Positions 1 to 5,199 of a stretch of DNA of 9,352 nucleotides are shown here, one piece after another. Location: NCBI GenBank assembly GCA_030614505.1, contig JAUWTX010000058.1, positions 1-9,352 on the forward strand. The letters run 5' to 3'. The position numbers and the translations under genes were made by a program. Source of the stretch: Desulfuromonadales bacterium. GTDB lineage: Bacteria > Desulfobacterota > Desulfuromonadia > Desulfuromonadales > BM103. How positions within the stretch are numbered: the stretch's first letter is position 1; each line of letters starts with the position of its first letter. The notes under the pieces are model-generated. The model made no database searches. It had not been told where the DNA came from and saw nothing but the letters and a program-made list of their open reading frames with translations.

Positions 1-233
1 ACACCGTGAAACGCCAGTTTGTCAATGATCTGTCTCATCACTATGCCATGCTCGAACTCGAGGATGGGGCAGATATGAGTGCGGTCAAGAAAGCCTATCG
101 TAAACTGGTCAGTGAATATCATCCTGACAAAATCATTTCCAAAGGTTTGCCCGAGGACTTCATCAAGTTTGCTGAGGAGAAGTTCCGCGAGATCAATGAA
201 GCTTATGAGGCGATAAAAAAGGCTAAGTCTTAG
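1..233 (+). CDS. DjlA-like J-domain co-chaperone, C-terminal fragment
   Basis: This is the 3' end of a gene that starts before the window. The visible ~76 residues form a J domain that would stimulate the ATPase of a DnaK-type Hsp70. Helix II is seen in AVKKAYRKLVSEYH, followed by the invariant HPD motif, the HPDKIISKGLP stretch and a helix III/IV region ending INEAYEAIKK. The long insert after HPD (KIISKGLPEDFIKFAEEKF) is typical of DjlA/TerB-DnaJ proteins, where the J domain is at the extreme C-terminus. A GTG at 6 could serve as a start, but it has no ribosome-binding site within the window and the frame is open to the left edge, so I treat the gene as partial. The missing N-terminus is expected to be a TerB-like domain with or without a membrane anchor (family knowledge). 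It ends in TAG at 231-233, directly before an AT-rich repeat block. Confidence 0.85.
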   Translation, partial: TVKRQFVNDLSHHYAMLELEDGADMSAVKKAYRKLVSEYHPDKIISKGLPEDFIKFAEEKFREINEAYEAIKKAKS

Positions 234-300
234 CCGCCGAATTTTAAATTTTGAATTTTGAATTCTTAATTCTTAATTAATTTAAAATTCAACAGTCAAA
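234..300. repeat. AT-rich intergenic block with direct and inverted repeats
   Basis: The gap after the J-domain gene is almost pure A/T. It holds the tandem heptamer TTTTGAA twice, then TTCTTAA twice. A perfect 12-bp inverted repeat frames the block: GAATTTTAAATT at 239-250 and AATTTAAAATTC at 279-290. Its composition differs sharply from the flanking genes. It could be a decayed dispersed intergenic repeat, a cruciform-prone or DNA-bending element, or a promoter UP-like region for the HD-domain gene. It lacks the GC stem of an intrinsic terminator. Confidence 0.6.
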
Positions 301-316
301 ATTGAGAATTGATTTT

Positions 317-883
317 ATGAACTACGGAATAACTCGCGATGCTGCACTGACTCTGGTCAAGCAACATATCGAGAATCCCAACATGATCAATCATTGCCTG
401 GCGGCCGAAGCTGTTATGAAGGCTCTGGCTGAACGAATTGGCGAGGACTCCGAAAAGTGGGGGTTGGCGGGATTACTGCACGATCTGGACGCTGAAACGC
501 ACACCTCTCTTGATATACATACCCGGGAGACGGCACGGATTCTTCACGAGAAGGGTGTTGCCGGGGATATTGTCGAAGCAATTCGTCTGCATAACGAGCA
601 GGCCCATCCCGGTGAGCAACGGAGTACACAATTCCAGCATTTGCTTGCCGCAGGCGAGACGATTACCGGTCTGATTGTCGCTACAGCCTTGGTTTACCCT
701 GATAAAAAGCTGGCCAGTGTCAAACCGAAGTCGGTTCGCAAACGCTTCAAAGCGAAAGCGTTCGCTGCTGGAGCCAATCGCGACATTATTCGCGAATGCG
801 AAGTTGCTGGCATCCCACTTGAAGAATTCTGTGATATCTCTCTACTGGCGATGCAAGGGATAGCAAGCGAATTGGGCTTGTAG
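317..883 (+). CDS. HD-domain metal-dependent phosphohydrolase family protein
   Basis: A cytoplasmic protein of 188 residues from ATG 317. A TTG at 302 would add five residues, but ATG 317 is preceded by TTGAGA at a suitable distance and is preferred. It has the HD fold pattern: an early His (NMINH, residue 26), the HD pair in GLLHDLDAE (His55-Asp56), further His in IHTRE and RLHNEQ, and the ALVYPDKKLASVKPKSVRKRFK block, then FAAGANRDIIRECE. This matches a family of small standalone HD hydrolases of unknown substrate. The last metal-ligand Asp, usually found in an AADxxTG context, appears here as Glu (AAGETITG, residue 114). The substrate cannot be told from sequence; nucleotide or phosphoester hydrolysis is a family-level guess. 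There are no membrane segments. It is apparently a single gene, followed by the small-peptide unit. Confidence 0.85.
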   Translation: MNYGITRDAALTLVKQHIENPNMINHCLAAEAVMKALAERIGEDSEKWGLAGLLHDLDAETHTSLDIHTRETARILHEKGVAGDIVEAIRLHNEQAHPGEQRSTQFQHLLAAGETITGLIVATALVYPDKKLASVKPKSVRKRFKAKAFAAGANRDIIRECEVAGIPLEEFCDISLLAMQGIASELGL

Positions 884-906
884 GAAAAATGCTTTTACTT
901 TAAAAT
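878..906 (+). promoter_or_regulatory. possible sigma-70-type promoter for the small-peptide unit
   Basis: TTGTAG (878-883) and TAAAAT (901-906) are separated by 17 nt. The -10 matches the consensus at five of six positions, the -35 at only three. Initiation near 913 would give a short leader containing the AGGAGG site. The -35 overlaps the end of the HD-domain gene, so readthrough from that gene is an alternative source of the transcript. Confidence 0.35.
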
Positions 907-935
907 TAAGTCAGCCGTTTAAACAGGAGGAAAAC

Positions 936-992
936 ATGAAACGTTATCAAAAACCGAAAGTCGTTGGTAGTAGCAACGTTCATCCATGCTGA
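936..992 (+). CDS. 18-aa peptide MKRYQKPKVVGSSNVHPC, candidate RiPP precursor
   Basis: A very short ORF with unusually strong expression signals. A perfect AGGAGG (925-930) lies 5 nt before the ATG, and a perfect hairpin terminator begins right after the stop. The product is MKRYQKPKVVGSSNVHPC. It is basic in its N-terminal half (Lys2, Arg3, Lys6, Lys8), carries GSSN in the middle and ends His-Pro-Cys. It has no hydrophobic stretch, so it is not a classical signal peptide or membrane toxin. The Tyr4-x-x-Pro7...Gly11 spacing resembles the YxxP...G leader motif bound by RiPP recognition elements in lasso-peptide systems (known for that family; its use here is inference). The stop is TGA followed at once by in-frame TAA, so a Cys-Sec end is conceivable. 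No maturase lies in the window. An alternative is that the transcript is a structured small RNA: CGTTG 962-966 can pair with CAACG 974-978. Translation looks likely; the function is unknown. Confidence 0.6.
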   Translation: MKRYQKPKVVGSSNVHPC

Positions 993-993
993 T

Positions 994-1024
994 AAAAAAG
1001 CCGGGAGTTTTCCCGGCTTTTTTA
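994..1024 (+). terminator. perfect 13-bp intrinsic terminator after the small-peptide ORF
   Basis: AAAAAAGCCGGGA (994-1006) pairs without mismatch to TCCCGGCTTTTTT (1011-1023) across a GTTT loop. It has a GC-rich core, an A-tract before it and a T-tract after it, so it could work in both directions. It starts one base after the TGA, which makes the peptide transcript only about 110 nt long if it begins near 913. It insulates the Bax-inhibitor gene downstream. Confidence 0.9.
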
Positions 1025-1055
1025 TTATGTGCCAATAACAGGAAACAATACTAAT

Positions 1056-1080
1056 AGCCTGCAAACAGGCGAGTAAGGCT
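1056..1080 (+). promoter_or_regulatory. small hairpin in the leader of the Bax-inhibitor gene
   Basis: GCCTG (1057-1061) and CAGGC (1066-1070) form a 5-bp stem with a CAAA loop, just upstream of the ribosome-binding site. The segment AGCCT (1056-1060) could instead pair with AGGCT (1076-1080), so two exclusive folds are possible. The stems are short and the regulatory role is speculative. Confidence 0.25.
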
Positions 1081-1093
1081 CAAGGAATTAACA

Positions 1094-1822
1094 ATGCGTA
1101 CATCCAACCCAATGATGAAAGAAAGTCTTTTCACCCAGGCGATTTCGGGTACCGAGACAATGACCTTGCAGGGGGCTGTGAACAAGACCATTGCCCTGCT
1201 GGCGCTGGTCGTTATCGGCGCCAGTTATTCCTGGAATCTTTTTTATAACCAGGGCTCCGCAGCAGTTCAGCCGTGGATGATAGGTGGCTTTATCGGTGCC
1301 TTTATCTTCGCCATGATTACCATTTTCAAGGCGAACTGGGCTCCGAAAACAGCACCGATCTATGCCGTTCTGGAGGGACTCGCCCTAGGTGGTATTTCTG
1401 CCTTTTTCGAAGTACGTTTTCCGGGGATCGTCATCCAGGCTGTAGGATTGACGTTTGGAACGCTTTTTGCCCTGTTGTTTGCTTACAAGTCCCGCCTGAT
1501 TCGGGCAACTGAGAATTTCAAGCTGGGTGTTGTCGCTGCGACAGGCGGTATTGCCCTGGTGTACCTGGTCAGTATTATTGGTGGTATGTTTGGTTGGCAT
1601 ATGCCCTTGATTCATGACTCGGGACCGATGGGGATTCTGTTCAGCCTGTTTGTTGTCGTTATTGCGGCCCTTAATCTTGTCCTCGATTTTGACTTTATTG
1701 AGCGTGGCGACGGTGTGGCACCACGCTACATGGAGTGGTACGCAGCTTTTGGGCTGGTGCTGACGCTGGCTTGGCTTTACCTGGAGTTGTTGAGGCTTTT
1801 GTCGAAATTAAGAGACAGGTAG
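1094..1822 (+). CDS. Bax inhibitor-1/YccA family multipass membrane protein
   Basis: A 242-residue inner-membrane protein with about seven hydrophobic helices and a short charged C-terminus (SKLRDR), the size and layout of the bacterial Bax inhibitor-1/YccA-like group. The MRTSNPMM start, followed by a short soluble stretch and then MTLQGAVNKTIALLALVVIG, fits the subfamily whose members begin RTSNP. Segments such as KAPIYAxLEGLALGGISAFFE-like PIYAVLEGLALGG, NFKLGVVAATGGIALVYL and LNLVLDFDFIERG, with its acidic pair, are characteristic. The start is supported by AAGGA at 1082-1086, 7 nt before the ATG. In this superfamily some members act as pH-sensitive calcium leak channels and E. coli YccA modulates FtsH; which role applies here cannot be said. 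The gene is bounded by strong terminators on both sides, so it is probably monocistronic. Confidence 0.9.
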   Translation: MRTSNPMMKESLFTQAISGTETMTLQGAVNKTIALLALVVIGASYSWNLFYNQGSAAVQPWMIGGFIGAFIFAMITIFKANWAPKTAPIYAVLEGLALGGISAFFEVRFPGIVIQAVGLTFGTLFALLFAYKSRLIRATENFKLGVVAATGGIALVYLVSIIGGMFGWHMPLIHDSGPMGILFSLFVVVIAALNLVLDFDFIERGDGVAPRYMEWYAAFGLVLTLAWLYLELLRLLSKLRDR

Positions 1823-1876
1823 GGAAGACTAAAGTAAACTGACACATAGCATGAATCAGTTCTCAGTTTTTTAAAT

Positions 1877-1923
1877 GTGGGGCAGTTCTCTTCTTGTAAG
1901 AAGGTGACTGCCCCACTTTTTTT
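1877..1923 (+). terminator. intrinsic terminator of the Bax-inhibitor gene
   Basis: GTGGGGCAGT (1877-1886) pairs perfectly with ACTGCCCCAC (1907-1916). The intervening loop contains CTTC/GAAG, which can extend the structure. A T-run at 1917-1923 follows. It lies between two convergent genes; its T-run overlaps the stop codon of the minus-strand 76-codon gene. The reverse direction lacks a clean U-run. Confidence 0.9.
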
Positions 1924-2152
1924 AATGAATGGTGGCCACCATGGCTTCTATTTCGTTCTCGAGCATACGACGGGCGTGTTCGGTGAATGATTCGCCCATC
2001 AAAGTAATGAATTCGCTAGACTCAACAATGTCGAAGCGCTGAGATAAGGGGATTTGCCGCCAGAGTTCAGCGTTATCAAGCAGGGCGATAATCTGTCGGC
2101 GTTCGAAGATCAGGGTTTGCAGGTCGGTGATATCGATATACATCTTTTCCAT
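1922..2152 (-). CDS. hypothetical 76-aa protein
   Basis: I do not recognise this protein. It is small and soluble, acidic overall, without Cys, signal peptide or membrane segment. It looks mostly helical: the N-terminus MEKMYIDITDLQTLIFERRQ leads into LLDNAELWRQ and a C-terminal helix HARRMLENEIEAM. Translation is well supported: AAGGAGG sits 5 nt before the ATG at 2152, and a perfect TATAAT lies further upstream (2188-2193, minus strand). A second ATG three codons in would be too far from the ribosome-binding site. The gene faces the Bax-inhibitor gene tail to tail and has its own promoter region, so it is likely transcribed alone. Confidence 0.7.
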   Translation of the reverse strand: MEKMYIDITDLQTLIFERRQIIALLDNAELWRQIPLSQRFDIVESSEFITLMGESFTEHARRMLENEIEAMVATIH

Positions 2153-2478
2153 GATACCCTCCTTGCAGAAAATTCCTGGTAACTGGAATTATATCCTCTA
2201 TGAAAGAGTCTTCTTTAGTTCAATCAATTATAAAGCAAGAGTTGTTCCGATCGCAAAAAACACATGTCATGTTGCTGATGCCATGTGCGACAAGGTAAAA
2301 AGACCTGTTTTGTCAGATAGTTATCTTGTGTGATTGATAATCTCTTGCGATTTCATACTGACGGGAAGGATAGACTGGCGACAATATCCTGCGGAGTAGC
2401 GTGCAAAAAATGCATGAATTTTCTGCGTGTATGAGTGACTTCAGAGTTTGTTTTAAGACTGTAATTAATGTTCTTGCA
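2153..2478. other. 326-nt non-coding gap between sir2 and the 76-codon gene
   Basis: No convincing ORF is seen on either strand. It must contain the 3' end signals of the Sir2 gene and the promoter of the 76-codon gene. Visible structure: CACATG (2261-2266) and CATGTG (2282-2287) form an inverted repeat flanked by TCGC (2251-2254) and GCGA (2287-2290). A second imperfect inverted repeat lies around 2288-2314 (GACAAGGT...ACC...TTGTC). TGCA-A-tract-TGCA occurs near 2402-2414. No GC-rich hairpin with a U-run was found to end the Sir2 transcript. A small RNA or extended regulatory region is possible but unproven. Confidence 0.4.
2171..2193 (-). promoter_or_regulatory. -10 box overlapping a 20-bp near-palindrome (possible operator)
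   Basis: Read on the minus strand, a perfect TATAAT (2188-2193) lies about 35 nt upstream of the start of the 76-codon gene. No good -35 stands at 16-18 nt. The sequence AATTCCTGGTAACTGGAATT (2171-2190) is a near-perfect palindrome (8 of 10 pairs match) that overlaps the -10 and the expected start point, where a dimeric repressor would bind. The -10 is fairly supported; the operator is inference. Confidence 0.4.
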
Positions 2479-3309
2479 TTAAGGATACAGAAAGCTTTCA
2501 ATTCCTTCAAGCCCTTCAACCGCTCCGCAAGGCAGCGCAATATGCCCTCCGGAGATATGTGCTTCTCTGGGGTTAATGCGGATCACCGTGGCGTTGTTTC
2601 GATGACCGATCCGTTCACTCATGTAGCGGATAGTTGGGATCGCTGTGCCTGCGCCCATCTCAATAACCGTTATCGATTCATGTTGATGCTGGGCAAGGAA
2701 GCTGTCGAAACGCATCTCCTGGCCCCGGGTGCGATCGGGAAGCCAGGAGTAGTCACCGAACATCAGTATGTTTGGGCGGGCAGGGCGATTGCAGTGACGA
2801 CACTGGGGGACCTGCTGCGCACGCATGTTGTCAAAGTCGACGGGGATCGTTTCGTCATTGTCCCAGATGGCGTTGCTGCAGGGGGAGAGACATTGCAGGT
2901 GGTGAATCGATCCGTGTACTTCGAGAATCTGATCTTCCCGGTAACCGGCCTTCTGGAACTGGCCGTCAACATTTGACGTGGCCACGAAACTGTCCTGACC
3001 GAATTCAGCAGCCCAGTCCTGCAACATCTGGAAGCCGCGATGAGGTTCCGTGTCCCGATAGAGATTGGTTCTATGGCCATAGAAGCCCCAACCAAAGGCT
3101 GGATCCCCTTCGAAGTTAGCCGGGTTAGCGGCGTCAATGAAACTTATGCCGAGGTGTTCGTACATCGGGTAGGCGTTCCAGAAACCCTGATTCCCCCGGA
3201 AATCAGGTAGACCGGAATCGACTCCCATTCCAGCGCCGGAAGAGACCACCATCGCTTTAGCGGAACGGATTGTTTCTGCTGCTTTTTCAAATCTGTCCTG
3301 AAGGTTCAT
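2479..3309 (-). CDS. Sir2-family NAD-dependent protein deacylase (sirtuin)
   Basis: A 276-residue cytoplasmic sirtuin, a full-length catalytic core that would remove acyl groups from lysines using NAD+. Seen in order: the NAD-binding GAGMGVDSGLPDFRG at residues 25-39; TSNVDGQF at 111-118, in place of the usual TQNIDxLH; the catalytic His132 in EVHGS; a zinc site Cys140-x3-Cys144 and Cys170-x2-Cys173; GAGTAIPTIR; and INPRE near the C-terminus. The Cys140-x3-Cys144 spacing and the altered TQNID motif mark a divergent subgroup, so the acyl specificity is open. The start is supported by AGGAG 7 nt upstream. It is the last close gene of the minus-strand run; the gap to the YbaK gene upstream contains a large inverted repeat. 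Confidence 0.9.
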   Translation of the reverse strand: MNLQDRFEKAAETIRSAKAMVVSSGAGMGVDSGLPDFRGNQGFWNAYPMYEHLGISFIDAANPANFEGDPAFGWGFYGHRTNLYRDTEPHRGFQMLQDWAAEFGQDSFVATSNVDGQFQKAGYREDQILEVHGSIHHLQCLSPCSNAIWDNDETIPVDFDNMRAQQVPQCRHCNRPARPNILMFGDYSWLPDRTRGQEMRFDSFLAQHQHESITVIEMGAGTAIPTIRYMSERIGHRNNATVIRINPREAHISGGHIALPCGAVEGLEGIESFLYP

Positions 3310-3334
3310 CGTTTTCTCCTGAAGATCCGTGGTG

Positions 3335-3406
3335 AGTAGCGGGTGGCGGGTGGCGAGGAAATCAAAATCGTTTTTTCGCGCTACCCGCCACTCGCCACCC
3401 GCTACT
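3335..3406. repeat. GC-rich imperfect inverted repeat between ybaK and sir2
   Basis: Two ~24-nt arms (3335-3358 and 3383-3406) are reverse complements with about three mismatches. The outer AGTAGCGGGTGGCG and CGCCACCCGCTACT match exactly. The arms are built from a repeated GGGTGGC/GGCGAG unit. The loop (3359-3382) is A/T-rich. The right arm overlaps the TAG stop (3402-3404) of the YbaK gene. In transcripts from the minus strand it would fold into a long, stable hairpin without a U-run, so it is more likely a REP-like dispersed element or an mRNA-stabilising structure than a classical terminator. Confidence 0.75.
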
Positions 3407-3890
3407 TTTTGATCCCAACCCCCACCAACACTGGTTTCAACAAATCAACCACAACCTGCGGCGCCAGTCCTACCAGAAACCCTCGTTTGCCGCCATTAAG
3501 GTAGATGTGGGGCAGAGCGGTAATCGTGGCCTCCATGTAGACTGGTGTTTCTTTGCGGGTCGCAAAGGGAGAGGTGCCGCCGATCTGGTAACCGGTATGT
3601 TTGAGTGCTACGTCCGGATTACAGGGGGTAATAGTTTTGACACCAATGGTTCTGGCGAGTTCCTTGGTTGAAACTTCCAGGTCGCCATGCATCAAAATAA
3701 TCAGTGGTTTGCCTTGCTCGTTTTCCATCACCAGGGTTTTGATGATCTGGTGTTCATTGACACCGAGTTCCCTGGCAGAAACGGTCGTCCCGCCGCGCTC
3801 CTCATAAGAATACAGGTGTGGGGTAAAATCAACCATGGCCTGTTTGAGCAGACGGATCGCAGGTGTCATAGGAATTTTGTCTTTAGCCAT
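3402..3890 (-). CDS. ybaK: YbaK/EbsC-type aminoacyl-tRNA (Cys-tRNA(Pro)) deacylase
   Basis: A 162-residue single-domain protein of the YbaK/ProX editing family, the usual length. In this family the enzyme hydrolyses mischarged Cys-tRNA(Pro) and related species made by prolyl-tRNA synthetase. Seen: MTPAIRLLKQ near the N-terminus, as in E. coli YbaK; the substrate-binding Lys in QIIKTLVM (Lys51); GYQIGGTSPF in the middle; and NGGKRGFLVGL near the end. The chosen start (3890) gives seven extra residues relative to E. coli YbaK. ATG 3869 (MTPAIRLL) is an alternative, and neither has a strong ribosome-binding site. It lies 47 nt downstream of the rhomboid gene on the same strand. Its stop codon lies inside a GC-rich inverted repeat. 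The close relatives ProXp-ala and similar deacylases have other specificities, so the exact substrate is inferred. Confidence 0.9.
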   Translation of the reverse strand: MAKDKIPMTPAIRLLKQAMVDFTPHLYSYEERGGTTVSARELGVNEHQIIKTLVMENEQGKPLIILMHGDLEVSTKELARTIGVKTITPCNPDVALKHTGYQIGGTSPFATRKETPVYMEATITALPHIYLNGGKRGFLVGLAPQVVVDLLKPVLVGVGIKK

Positions 3891-3937
3891 ACTTATTCCA
3901 GAGATTATGTTGTGACTTTATCCACAAACCACGAACC

Positions 3938-4753
3938 CTAAAAAATCCAGCTCCCAATCATCATCAACAAACTAACAGCTGTCAACAAGATACAGATAGC
4001 GCCCAGACCGTTGAAGAAGAAGCGCATAGTTTGTCGGCCACGAATACCTAGCGGTAACACCAGACCGAACAGGACGCCGCCAATGGCCCCGCCGAGGTGC
4101 CCAGCGTTATCGGCACCGACCAGCAAGCCGAAGACGAAGGCGATTGCCGCCCATTTCAGCATGAAATTACGATAATTGTGGGCCATGGTGCCACCAACGC
4201 GGTGGAAGTAGGAGATAGCAAAGCCGATCAGGCCGAAGATAGAACCTGAAGCACCGACCACAATAATCCATTGCTTGACGTAAAGACTCTGCCAAGCAAG
4301 GCCGGCAATTGTGGCTGTGAGAGCCGTCAATATATAGAGTGTAACGAAGCGGATCGTGCCGATTTCCTCCTCTATCATGGGACCGATCTGGTAGAGGACC
4401 ATCATGTTGAAACCAAGGTGGATGAGTCCGCCATGTGCAAACGCATAAGTAATGCAGCGCCACCATTCACCTTCGGCAAAAACCAGCGGCCAGTACTGGG
4501 CGCCGGAATGAACCATAAGGTAGCTGTCGGGTTTGAGCAGGGTTGACAGGCCCAGCCCGCCACCGATCCCCTGAACGACCATGAGACCGAAGAGCAAGAG
4601 GTTGATGGCGATAAGAACCTTGGCGGCCGACCAGTTGCCACCAGAAGAGTTGCCTTGCAGAATTCCACGCAGACTGCGCTCCCATTTCATCATGCGCCAC
4701 TGCCAGCGTGTGCCGTTCATGCCAAGCCGGTCAAAGAAGTCTTTCCAGTTCAT
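3938..4753 (-). CDS. rhomboid-family intramembrane serine protease
   Basis: A 271-residue polytopic inner-membrane protease that would cut transmembrane substrates. The catalytic dyad is visible: Ser169 in GASGSIFGLIGF and His219 in NAGHLGGAIGG. Supporting motifs are EWWRCITYAFAHGG (95-109), with the conserved WR, and HLGFNMMVL, with His112 and Asn116 (HxxxN, oxyanion hole). Hydrophobic helices follow TM1 (~44-62), with a final helix after the catalytic core (~248-270), suggesting the 6+1 type. A short basic N-terminal cytoplasmic segment (~1-43) is present. The start has GAGG 6 nt upstream. The gene lies 46 nt after the TrmO gene and 47 nt before the YbaK gene, all on one strand. The substrate is unknown. 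Confidence 0.93.
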   Translation of the reverse strand: MNWKDFFDRLGMNGTRWQWRMMKWERSLRGILQGNSSGGNWSAAKVLIAINLLLFGLMVVQGIGGGLGLSTLLKPDSYLMVHSGAQYWPLVFAEGEWWRCITYAFAHGGLIHLGFNMMVLYQIGPMIEEEIGTIRFVTLYILTALTATIAGLAWQSLYVKQWIIVVGASGSIFGLIGFAISYFHRVGGTMAHNYRNFMLKWAAIAFVFGLLVGADNAGHLGGAIGGVLFGLVLPLGIRGRQTMRFFFNGLGAICILLTAVSLLMMIGSWIF

Positions 4754-4799
4754 ACTGAGCCTCGATCAGAGTTTTGAAATTTATTATTGATTCAGGTTA

Positions 4800-5198
4800 T
4801 TATTCGCCCGACATGGCAGGTTTGATATCAAGTAATGGAGTACCGTTGAGGCAGTCGAGCCCTCGTACAGAGATGACACCGTCATGGATCTGTTCAATTG
4901 TCAGGACTGCTGCGCCGATCGGATTACAGCGATTAGGCGTGCGCAAGGCAAAGATCCCGGCAAGTTCACCGGTAGGTCGTGAATGCTGGCGGAGTATGGT
5001 TCGGTCAACCTGTTCAAACCAGTAGAGGACCAGAATTCGTTGCCCCACATTCAAACCCAATAGTCCATCGCGCAAATCATCTTTCAGGATAAGTTTGCAG
5101 AGTGGACCCTCTGGATTGATGTTCCTTGGGCATTCATCAAGCGTTTTGTAGGGTGTGACGATATGACCGATCGATTTGACAGTTGCTTGTAGAGTCAT
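4800..5198 (-). CDS. trmO: TrmO/TsaA-type tRNA (N6-threonylcarbamoyl-A37) methyltransferase
   Basis: A 132-residue protein consisting of just the TsaA/UPF0066 domain. In E. coli TrmO this domain methylates the N6 of t6A37 in certain tRNAs using S-adenosylmethionine. Signature stretches: PYKTLDECPRN (16-26), GIFALRTPNRCNPIGAAVL (81-99; family form GxFATRSPNRPNPIG), and LDCLNGTPLLDIKPA (114-128; family form LDGTPxLDIKPY). The C-terminal domain of the 235-residue E. coli enzyme is absent, as in many short homologues. The start codon is one base after the TAA of the LysE-family gene, which points to translational coupling. Archaeal and bacterial relatives of this size are often annotated only as a SAM-dependent methyltransferase, so target specificity is inferred. 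Confidence 0.87.
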   Translation of the reverse strand: MTLQATVKSIGHIVTPYKTLDECPRNINPEGPLCKLILKDDLRDGLLGLNVGQRILVLYWFEQVDRTILRQHSRPTGELAGIFALRTPNRCNPIGAAVLTIEQIHDGVISVRGLDCLNGTPLLDIKPAMSGE

Positions 5199-5199
5199 C

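Noticed and set aside
6..233. Reading the J-domain fragment as a complete 75-aa protein starting at GTG 6
   Set aside because: The frame is open to the window edge, and the J-domain insert is of the DjlA/TerB type, where the domain is C-terminal; a partial gene is more likely.
302..316. TTG 302 as start of the HD-domain gene
   Set aside because: ATG 317 has a TTGAGA element at suitable distance, while TTG 302 lies in the AT-rich repeat without a ribosome-binding site.
2293..2314. Weak hairpin AGGT...ACCT followed by TTTT as a plus-strand terminator
   Set aside because: The stem is only four to five pairs and no plus-strand gene precedes it.
2313..2540. 75-codon minus-strand ORF at the 3' end of the Sir2 gene
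   Set aside because: It overlaps the Sir2 C-terminus in another frame, and I see no start signal or family resemblance.
2401..2976. 191-codon plus-strand ORF opposite the Sir2 gene
   Set aside because: It lies antisense to a gene with clear catalytic motifs, has no ribosome-binding site that stands out, and its translation resembles no family.
3335..3406. CRISPR-like or tandem repeat array
   Set aside because: There are only two arms, in inverted orientation, and no regularly spaced direct repeats with unique spacers.
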